Source of the DNA: Salipaludibacillus sp. LMS25
Lineage (GTDB): Bacteria; Bacillota; Bacilli; Bacillales; Salisediminibacteriaceae
Length of the DNA: 64,000 nt
Reading direction: 5' to 3'
Assembly: GCF_024362805.1 (NCBI RefSeq)
Contig: NZ_CP093299.1
Coordinates: 1,736,001-1,800,000, forward strand
In this document: one piece after another, positions 57,567 through 64,000 of the stretch
Layout of the letters: every line of letters starts with the position of its first letter
Numbering within the stretch: the first letter of the stretch is position 1
Position numbers and translations under genes: made by a program
The notes under the pieces: generated by a model
Told to the model about the DNA's origin: nothing
The model's input: only the letters and a program-made list of their open reading frames with translations
Databases searched by the model: none

Positions 57567-59446
57567 TTAGTCAATTATATGTGGTGAAAGTAGGCAGCAG
57601 CACCGCGCTCTCTTCCAATCACACCGTTTATGAAGAGATTCAAAGAATCGCAAGTAAAGGAAATAAAATTCTTCTAATTGTAGGAGGCGCAGAAGGAATT
57701 CATAAATACTACGAGCAAATACAACGAGAAATTCCTTTCTTGGAGCTAAGTCATGGCGGCCATGCGAGGTATTGTCCACAAGAAGAAATGAACCATATCT
57801 ATAACGCTTATAACCAAATAATGATGCCATTTGTTAAAGACAAACTACAAGATCAAGGCTTGAAAATATACGTACAGTGCGCTGGGGATCATGGATTAGT
57901 AACAGGTAAACAAGGCCCTCCACTTAAAGTAATTTATAATGGTAAAAAAAGGATAGTGCGAGATTCTTTGTATGGCACCTACTATGATTGTGACACACAG
58001 TTTATCCAATCCTTATTTTACAGCTTTGATGTTGTGTGCTTGACGCCCCCCATTCAAAATATAACTAAACCTCAGCAATACCTTAATATTGATGCTGATA
58101 TGCTCGCAGCTCATTTATCTGTTCATATGAACGCACATCACTTGAGGTTTGTTACTGGAAGTAATGGGATATTAAAGAATGTGGATGAGCCAACGTCCAC
58201 TATCGCTAATATTTACTTAGATGATCCTTTGGAATTCGTTAAAGGAAGAATGAAACAAAAAGTTCGTGCTGCACAATTAGCCATAAAAGAAGGAATCAGT
58301 GATGTTTGCATAATGGGGCCTTTCATGGAATATTCTCACGCCACTTGGTTTTGGAATATGGAAAACGCTAATGATAACTATGATGTATTGAATAAAATGA
58401 TTCGCATTCCTTCCGTTTCCCGTAATGAAGAAGAACTAATTCATTACCTTTTCCATAACATTCGTATCCCAGGTGTTACCACCCGTATAGACAAAGCAGG
58501 GAACATTGTATTTGAAAAGGGAGAAGGTGAACACACTCTTTTATTATTAGGGCATGTGGATACAGTGCCTTATTTGTGGAAAGTAACCAGCGATAAAGAG
58601 ATGATTACGGGAAGAGGAGCGGTAGACGCTAAAGGTTGTTTTTCAAATTTCATTCAAATGTTAAAAGAGATCGACGTTCCAAAAAGCGGTAAACTAATGG
58701 TGGTTGGCGCTGTGGAAGAAGAAGTATCTTCCTCAGCAGGGGCCTACTATGTACGAGATCATCACCGTGCCGATGCCGTTATCATTGGTGAACCCAGTGG
58801 AATCCATAACCTGACTTTAGGCTATCATGGGTTACTTAAGTTGGGAATCACAATTCAAAAAAATCAAAAGCATAGTGCATCAAAAGATAATGTAAGTGTT
58901 GCTGACCACTTCTATGTCATAAAAAATGAGCTAGAAACAAGAGTCAGAGAAGTCGATCCCGATCATGTGGCTACCACTACAATGGTCAATCAATATAAGA
59001 AAGAGGACACAGATATCTTAGAAGCGATCCTAAACTTCAGAATCTCACCAGGTGTTGATGTAGATTATCTCAATAAATTAAATCTGACCATGTCTGGTGA
59101 AGCCTCAATTAAAGTCTTACGAGCAACGCCAGGATATATGAATAAAAGAAATTGCCCATTAGTCAAGTCTTTTGCCAAAAGTTTTGCTTCTCAAAAGATA
59201 AAAGTCAAGTATTTAAAGAAAACGGGCACTAGCGATATGAATACGCTAGCAACTAAATGGGTAAATACGCCAATTGTTGCCTATGGCCCTGGTGACTCAA
59301 ACCTCGATCATACAAATGAAGAATTTCAGTTATATGATGAGATAAATCAAGCGCAGACCATATTAAAAGATGCTATTGACCATTGGTTTTCTCAATTTTC
59401 GGAGGTGGAGAAAAATGATTATCGATCAAAAGCTGTCGAACATTGA
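57557..59446 (+). CDS. lysZ-lysK: Fusion of LysZ-like amino acid kinase and LysK-like M20 hydrolase
   Basis: 629 residues, starting at a GTG (57557). Residues about 1-265 are an amino acid kinase (VVKVGSSTAL; GGAEGIHKYYEQ; MKQKVRAAQLAIKEG), like LysZ/ArgB. Residues about 275-629 are an M20 metallopeptidase: GHVDTVP, TGRGAVDAKGC, the base in GAVEEEVSSS, GEPSG and SNLDHTNEEF, like LysK, which frees the product from the carrier. I know these as separate proteins in lysine and arginine pathways, so joining the first activation step to the final release step is unusual. Both parts look intact. It overlaps lysY by 10 bp. Confidence 0.88.
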   Translation: MAIISQLYVVKVGSSTALSSNHTVYEEIQRIASKGNKILLIVGGAEGIHKYYEQIQREIPFLELSHGGHARYCPQEEMNHIYNAYNQIMMPFVKDKLQDQGLKIYVQCAGDHGLVTGKQGPPLKVIYNGKKRIVRDSLYGTYYDCDTQFIQSLFYSFDVVCLTPPIQNITKPQQYLNIDADMLAAHLSVHMNAHHLRFVTGSNGILKNVDEPTSTIANIYLDDPLEFVKGRMKQKVRAAQLAIKEGISDVCIMGPFMEYSHATWFWNMENANDNYDVLNKMIRIPSVSRNEEELIHYLFHNIRIPGVTTRIDKAGNIVFEKGEGEHTLLLLGHVDTVPYLWKVTSDKEMITGRGAVDAKGCFSNFIQMLKEIDVPKSGKLMVVGAVEEEVSSSAGAYYVRDHHRADAVIIGEPSGIHNLTLGYHGLLKLGITIQKNQKHSASKDNVSVADHFYVIKNELETRVREVDPDHVATTTMVNQYKKEDTDILEAILNFRISPGVDVDYLNKLNLTMSGEASIKVLRATPGYMNKRNCPLVKSFAKSFASQKIKVKYLKKTGTSDMNTLATKWVNTPIVAYGPGDSNLDHTNEEFQLYDEINQAQTILKDAIDHWFSQFSEVEKNDYRSKAVEH

Positions 59447-60230
59447 TCCTCTAAACTTGGAAAGGTTAAAAGGTTTATCCAAAAAGGCGAGAGAGACCAT
59501 TGTAGATATTGGAGCTACTGAAACCGGTTGTCATCTAGGTGGAAGTCTTTCTGTAATAGATCTGTTAATAGCGTTATTTGATAACTATTCCTTAAATAAT
59601 AATAACCAAATTGTATTAAGCAAAGGGCATGCTGCCGCTGCATTATATTCTGTCCTCTATGTTCAGGGTGTCTTGAAAGAAAACCCTGCCCAAAATTATG
59701 GCAAACACAATTCTTTATTAACTGGCCATCCCAATCACAAAATAAAAGGTATTCCATATTCAACTGGAAGCCTGGGGCACGGCATTCCTTATGCTGCCGG
59801 CTGGGCATTGGCTCAGAAATTAAAAGGATCCACAGGCCTTGGAATAGCCATATGTGGAGATGGGGAACTTCAAGAAGGACTTTGTTGGGAAACGTTCCAA
59901 GTCGTTCAGGCGAAACAGATTAATAACTTTATGTGTGTCGTTGACATAAATGGCGCTCAAAACGATGGTCTCACTTCGCATATCTCCCCTTCAGAAAATA
60001 TTAAAGGAAGATTTGAAGCATTTGGGTTTCACACGTTGGAAGTTAATGGCCATGATTTTAAAGAGATAATTCAAGCCTTACAAGAGATTAACAATTGCTC
60101 AAAGCCATTAGCTATTTTAGCCCATACGATTAAAGGAAAAGGTCTACCAAGTATTGAAGGTAATCCTAAGGCTCACTACTTAAAAATCCCCCATCGCTTA
60201 AAAAACAAATGGAAAAGGAGTATTATATGA
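59415..60230 (+). CDS. Transketolase, N-terminal (thiamine diphosphate-binding) subunit
   Basis: 271 residues. The start ATG at 59415 follows GGAGGTGG; it overlaps the preceding gene by 32 bp. Motifs are GCHLGGSLSVIDLLIALF, LSKGHAAAALYS, GSLGHGIPYAAGWALA and the TPP-binding GDGELQEGLCWE followed by DINGAQND. It is half of a split transketolase; the other half is the next gene. Split forms occur in archaea and in specialised-metabolite clusters. It should transfer a two-carbon ketol group to the LysW-bound aldehyde. Confidence 0.93.
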   Translation: MIIDQKLSNIDPLNLERLKGLSKKARETIVDIGATETGCHLGGSLSVIDLLIALFDNYSLNNNNQIVLSKGHAAAALYSVLYVQGVLKENPAQNYGKHNSLLTGHPNHKIKGIPYSTGSLGHGIPYAAGWALAQKLKGSTGLGIAICGDGELQEGLCWETFQVVQAKQINNFMCVVDINGAQNDGLTSHISPSENIKGRFEAFGFHTLEVNGHDFKEIIQALQEINNCSKPLAILAHTIKGKGLPSIEGNPKAHYLKIPHRLKNKWKRSII

Positions 60231-61141
60231 CTTTATCAGGACGAGATGCCTATCGTGACGAATTAACAAAGATCGCGGAATATAATGATCATATTCTATG
60301 TTTAGAAGCTGATTTAGGGGGATCTAATCATAAGTTCGAAGCACAGTTTTCTGATCGTTTTTTTAATATGGGGATTGCAGAAATGACAAGCATTGATATG
60401 GCTGCTGGATTAGCAGAGGCTGGCTATATCCCCTTTTTTTCTACATTTGCTTCATTTGCTTCTTTACGATCGGCTGAAAGTATTAAATTAGCAATGGGAT
60501 ACATGGGGAAGAACATTAAAATTGTAGCGCCTTATGGAGGGGTTTCAGGTGGATGGTTTGGAACCACTCATCATTCCCTCGAAGATATTGCAATTGTAAG
60601 GTCGTTTTTAAACATTAAGATTGCTTGCCCATATGGCGAAGAAGATACACGACGAGTCATTCGAGAGGCTGCACTGTCCCCTCACCCTTACTATGTTCGA
60701 CTTTCTAGAAATGATGCTTTTGAAAGTTTAGAAAGAGAAAGTGATGCTGCTTTTTCTACTATAGTGAATCAAAGGGGAACTAGCAAACTGTGTTTAATTT
60801 CCATTGGGGAGCAAGGGACTGAGTTGTGCAAAAAAATGGAAGATATGTATCCGGAAGTTTCTCATATTCATTTATGTTATGTGGATCATTCAAGTTTAAA
60901 GGATGTAATTGATCAATTAGAAGGGCTTGGGGAACTATTTCTTGTAGTTGAAGAACACCGATTAGCTGGCGGAACAGCTTCCTTATTATCTGTTCTTCTA
61001 CCTAACAAGCGAGTGTACTCGTTTGACTGTGGTGAATTATGGCCCTTATATGGAGGAAATCATAAAGAGACCCTTTCTCACTTAAAGTTTGATTCTGAAA
61101 ACTTAGAGAAACGAATTACAAACCTTTTGATGACCCATTAA
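60227..61141 (+). CDS. Transketolase, C-terminal (pyrimidine-binding) subunit
   Basis: 304 residues from the ATG at 60227, preceded by AAGGAG and overlapping its partner by 4 bp. MGIAEMTSIDMAAGLAEAG carries the catalytic glutamate, SLRSAESIKLAMGY and YGGVSGGWFGTTHHSLEDIA follow, and the C-terminal domain ends LSHLKFDSENLEKRI. It completes the enzyme with the preceding gene. The expected role is elongation of the carrier-bound substrate by C2. The donor sugar is unknown. Confidence 0.93.
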   Translation: MTLSGRDAYRDELTKIAEYNDHILCLEADLGGSNHKFEAQFSDRFFNMGIAEMTSIDMAAGLAEAGYIPFFSTFASFASLRSAESIKLAMGYMGKNIKIVAPYGGVSGGWFGTTHHSLEDIAIVRSFLNIKIACPYGEEDTRRVIREAALSPHPYYVRLSRNDAFESLERESDAAFSTIVNQRGTSKLCLISIGEQGTELCKKMEDMYPEVSHIHLCYVDHSSLKDVIDQLEGLGELFLVVEEHRLAGGTASLLSVLLPNKRVYSFDCGELWPLYGGNHKETLSHLKFDSENLEKRITNLLMTH

Positions 61142-61169
61142 GCTTTTAATAGAAAGGGTGTTTGGAACA

Positions 61170-62405
61170 TTGGAAACTCAAAAGATAGTTGCTTTTGTAG
61201 AGCCAAGTTTTTATGGGGTAGATTTTGTTGAGAGAACTTTCCGAAAAGGATGTAAAGTTATTGCCATAGGCTCTTCACAAAAAAACCCTAAAAAATATGG
61301 CTATGAAAACTATTATCATGACTTTTTAATCGCTGATATTAGAGACCCAAAATCTATTTATTCTGCAATTAAAAAGTCACCATATGATGGCAAACTAGAT
61401 GCTTTAATTCCTGCTACAGACTATGCTTCACACTACACCGCTGAGGTGGCTGAATGGCTGTCATTGCCAACGATTTCCTCATCTGCTGCTCACCATGCGC
61501 GAAATAAAGAGTTAGCACGCCATGCATATAAAAAGAACAAAGTACCAAGTGCTCTTTTTGCGAAAGTGTCAAGTCCTGAGGAAGCGTGTATAGCCGCATC
61601 TAACATTGGTTATCCCGTTGTCTTAAAACCAACTAATTGTGCAAGCAGCCAAGGTGTGTCCTTTATTACCAATCAAGAAGAACTGCTTCATGCATTTCAT
61701 AAATTAAGAGAGTTCAAAAAAACATATATGGGGTTTGATGTCAGTAATGATTATTTAATTGAAGAATACTTGGAAGGACCAGAATTTAGTGTAGAACTTT
61801 TTCTTAAAGATAAAGAGGTTGTTTTTTCATCAGTGACGGAGAAGGAAACCTCTGATTTACCATTCTTTGTTGAAATTTCCCACACCGTACCTACCTCTAC
61901 CCATTTGGAAAAAAGAGAAGACCTTGTTGAGGTTAGTGTACAGGCTGTTAAAGCGATTGGAATTGATAAAGGGCCTAGCCACGTTGAAATAAAATTGACC
62001 AAATCTGGGCCAAAGATAATTGAAGTTAACGGGAGGCCTGGTGGGGATCAAATTGCTTCTCAATTGCTATTTAATACTTATGGACTGGATATTTTTGAAG
62101 AGACCGTAAATGTCTATTTAAATTTGCCCATAAAAAAGGATTTCCCAGTTAAAAGGGCCACTTCTATTGCTTTTTTGACCTCTCAAAATAACGGGAAAAT
62201 TCTAAGCATACACGGACTTAATCATATCAAGAATGATCCTTCAGTTATCAATTATGACATAAATGTTAAACCTGGGGATTTCGTCAAAATTCCTGAAAGT
62301 TCAGATGATCGGCTTGGATATGTAATTGCTACAGGAGAAAATCCTAGTGAAGCCAAAAAGAAAGCCCATGATTTGATTAATTGTATTAAATTAGAGTACG
62401 CATAG
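61170..62405 (+). CDS. ATP-grasp ligase (carboxylate-amine ligase), second in the cluster
   Basis: 411 residues. I use the TTG at 61170 because AAAGGGTG lies about 9 nt upstream; a GTG at 61158 sits on that site and is less likely. The N-terminal part (about 1-110) is a Rossmann-like domain, followed by the ATP-grasp core: YPVVLKPTNCASSQGVSF, YLIEEYLEGPEFSVEL, GPSHVEIKLT and IEVNGRPGGDQ. It resembles L-amino acid ligases. It is probably used to join the pathway amino acid to another amino acid, but the partner is not predictable. Confidence 0.85.
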   Translation: METQKIVAFVEPSFYGVDFVERTFRKGCKVIAIGSSQKNPKKYGYENYYHDFLIADIRDPKSIYSAIKKSPYDGKLDALIPATDYASHYTAEVAEWLSLPTISSSAAHHARNKELARHAYKKNKVPSALFAKVSSPEEACIAASNIGYPVVLKPTNCASSQGVSFITNQEELLHAFHKLREFKKTYMGFDVSNDYLIEEYLEGPEFSVELFLKDKEVVFSSVTEKETSDLPFFVEISHTVPTSTHLEKREDLVEVSVQAVKAIGIDKGPSHVEIKLTKSGPKIIEVNGRPGGDQIASQLLFNTYGLDIFEETVNVYLNLPIKKDFPVKRATSIAFLTSQNNGKILSIHGLNHIKNDPSVINYDINVKPGDFVKIPESSDDRLGYVIATGENPSEAKKKAHDLINCIKLEYA

Positions 62406-62416
62406 TTAGTTAGTAG

Positions 62417-62455
62417 AGCCCTCATTCATTCTTGTGAATTTTTGAGGGTTTTTTA
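62417..62455 (+). terminator. Terminator at the end of the LysW operon
   Basis: Stem CCCTCA / TGAGGG with an inner ATTCA / TGAAT stem, followed by TTTTTT. It lies 12 bp after the ATP-grasp stop. Confidence 0.9.
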
Positions 62456-62581
62456 TGTATGCCAACTATTTGAAAATACCAACGTTTTTTTCGATCGTAA
62501 CGATTCAAATTATTCGTTTTACAGCCTGAAATCCCTACGATACTATTTTTATAAAGCTTAATTTAATGAAGAGGTGATGGA

Positions 62582-63796
62582 ATGTCCGTTTTAACCAGGA
62601 AAAACTTTTTATTTTTTTTCCTTGCAGATATCATATCAGGATTCGGCGTTGGAATGAGTACCATTGGGGCTAATTGGTATTTATTAGATGAAACTGGGTC
62701 AACAAGTGCAGTCGGTATAATGTTAGCTCTTAACGTCATAGCTGGCTTTCTTGTTTCCCCGTTGACTGGTATTCTTACAGATAAATTTAATCGAAAAGGA
62801 GTCATCCAATTAACGTTTATTCTTCGCGCAGTGGCAATTGGGATATTAACAGCCGCTTTTATATTGGATGGATTTACCCTCATATACATTTATTTATTCG
62901 CTATCATTAATGGGATTGGCTGGAGCATCTATATGTCCGCTTCTCGTAGTCTTATTCAAGAATTGTTACCTGAAAAAGACTTATCCAAAGGAAATTCTTT
63001 AATTGAGATCAGTTTACAAGTAGGAATGTTTATGGCAGGTGCAGCTTCTGGGTTTATTTATAAGTTTGCTGGCTTTGAAACCATACTATTAATTAATTGC
63101 TTAATGTTTGTAACGAGTAGTATATTTATGATTTTCGTTAAATATCAGTCCATTTTGTTAGTAGATAAGGATGAAGGGTTTCTGCAATCCTTTAAGAAAG
63201 GCATTCATTATTTACATTCACATCAATTAACGTTTCTCGTAGGATTTGTAGCGATCGTTCCTTTAGTATGTACGATGATTTTTAATGTAGTCTTACCGGA
63301 ATATGTGAGTAGTACTTTAAATGCAGACTCCATCGTCTTTGGCTTCTCAGATATGGCTTATGGCATTGGGGGATTGATCTCAGGTTTTATAGCAGCTCCT
63401 TTTGCGAAAAAAATCACTAAAAATAAAGCTATAACTGTTATCTTCTCGTTGGCAGTTCTCACTTTAGTGGGATTATCCTTTAATTCGCTCGTGATCATTA
63501 TATACCTAGGAAGCTTCTTAATAGGCTTCTCTAACTCCTCTATAAGAATTATTATGAACACGATGCTCATGGAAATTGTCCCTAAACCTTTAATGGGAAG
63601 AGCAATGTCAGTATGGATGGGCATTTCCTTATTTCTTCAAGCGGTCTTTGCAGGCGGGATGGGGCTACTTATCGATGTTTTTTCTCCAGGTGTAGGTTTT
63701 ATTTGCATGGCTGGATTAATGTTGTTTGGCTTAGTCCTGCATTATTTTGTCTCCAAACGTGACATTAAAACGAATTCCCGTTATGAGGTGGTTTAA
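62582..63796 (+). CDS. MFS exporter adjacent to the cluster
   Basis: 404 residues with about 12 membrane helices, preceded by AGAGGTGATGG. The N-terminus (NFLFFFLADIISGFGVGMST, LTDKFNRKGVIQ) is the EntS/MefA-like exporter type, different from the 25323 pump in detail. It sits 126 bp after the operon terminator on the same strand, so it has its own promoter. Likely role: export of the cluster product. The next gene overlaps by a base or so (63797). Confidence 0.85.
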   Translation: MSVLTRKNFLFFFLADIISGFGVGMSTIGANWYLLDETGSTSAVGIMLALNVIAGFLVSPLTGILTDKFNRKGVIQLTFILRAVAIGILTAAFILDGFTLIYIYLFAIINGIGWSIYMSASRSLIQELLPEKDLSKGNSLIEISLQVGMFMAGAASGFIYKFAGFETILLINCLMFVTSSIFMIFVKYQSILLVDKDEGFLQSFKKGIHYLHSHQLTFLVGFVAIVPLVCTMIFNVVLPEYVSSTLNADSIVFGFSDMAYGIGGLISGFIAAPFAKKITKNKAITVIFSLAVLTLVGLSFNSLVIIIYLGSFLIGFSNSSIRIIMNTMLMEIVPKPLMGRAMSVWMGISLFLQAVFAGGMGLLIDVFSPGVGFICMAGLMLFGLVLHYFVSKRDIKTNSRYEVV

Positions 63797-64000
63797 ATGA
63801 AACTTGGCGTGATTTATGGTAGCACAAGAGATCACGGAAATACAGAGATGTTAACAAAAGAAGTGATTAAAAGTCTCCCAGATGTAGTAAAAATTGATCT
63901 CAAAAATTATCAGTTTAAGGATATTGTAGATCAAAGACATGATATAGATGGGTTTTCTCCGGTAAAAGATGACTACGACCACATTATTGACCGCATCCTA
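63797..64000 (+). CDS. NAD(P)H-dependent FMN reductase-like flavoprotein (partial, cut by window end)
   Basis: 68 codons are visible: MKLGVIYGSTRDHGNTEMLTK begins a flavodoxin-like fold. The GSTRDHGNT loop is the FMN-phosphate binding site. The ATG directly follows the MFS stop. The remainder lies outside the window, so the full length and any catalytic residues are unknown. It may reduce flavin or an intermediate for the cluster, or be unrelated. Confidence 0.7.
   Translation, partial: MKLGVIYGSTRDHGNTEMLTKEVIKSLPDVVKIDLKNYQFKDIVDQRHDIDGFSPVKDDYDHIIDRIL

Noticed and set aside
52512..62405. Ordinary lysine or arginine biosynthesis using LysW
   Set aside because: Transketolase, a sugar-type aminotransferase and an extra ATP-grasp ligase are not part of those pathways, and their front-end genes are absent here. 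The rest of the genome is unseen, so the rejection is not absolute.

Overview
The window looks like chromosomal DNA from a low-GC Gram-positive Bacillaceae organism, plausibly an alkaliphile or halophile. The reasons are AGGAGG-type ribosome binding sites with many GTG and TTG starts, Bacillus-type families (RocB, BrnQ, LicT-like antiterminator, YhfH-like zinc ribbon, LCP, PadR, LytTR), rho-independent hairpin terminators, and an acidic surface protein. No rRNA, tRNA or CRISPR array was seen.

Layout: 1-1123 holds the 3' end of rocB and a sirtuin, convergent. 1190-3993 is a minus-strand array of small membrane-anchored proteins of two alternating types, with two broken copies, ending at a small immunity-like ORF. 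An orphan LytTR response regulator and an intact 1.4-kb IS256-family element follow (4009-6200). 6720-12016 has a large secreted surface protein, a secreted papain-like amidase, small proteins and an oxidoreductase. 12374-20058 has brnQ, a MarR/quinone-oxidoreductase pair and a four-gene ABC export operon. 21196-24724 is a GntR-controlled beta-glucoside PTS plus 6-phospho-beta-glucosidase. 25323-29553 has an efflux pump with its regulator and a GH15-like glucosidase. 30188-33246 is a zinc-ribbon gene plus the glyoxylate shunt (aceB-aceA). 33483-45705 holds regulators (PadR, TetR with a CDF transporter), envelope genes (LCP, polysaccharide deacetylase), two two-component systems and a lipase-like hydrolase. 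45720-46500 contains transposon debris. 46538-50932 is a second beta-glucoside system, controlled by a LicT-type antiterminator with two visible antiterminator/terminator switches. 51305-52500 has a GrpB-family gene.

The most interesting locus is 52512-63796: a LysR regulator diverging from a compact operon for an amino-group carrier protein (LysW-type) pathway. In order it encodes LysW, the ATP-grasp ligase LysX, a short degenerate DegT-fold protein, a complete DegT aminotransferase, a LysY/ArgC reductase, a single-chain fusion of a LysZ-like kinase with a LysK-like hydrolase, a split transketolase, a second ATP-grasp ligase, and then (after a terminator) an MFS exporter and a flavin reductase cut by the window end. 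No lysine-pathway front-end genes (homocitrate synthase, homoaconitase) are present. LysW machinery plus transketolase plus a sugar-type aminotransferase resembles the carrier-protein route to diamino-dihydroxy-heptanoate known from Streptomyces (vazabitide A). I infer a specialised-metabolite cluster making a non-proteinogenic amino acid, probably joined to another amino acid and exported.

Five copies of a 134-163-bp structured repeat are spread over the window (14658, 17032, 29623, 36723, 51090). They share fixed ATAAA ends and two strong hairpins, which suggests a non-autonomous IS200/IS605-like element.
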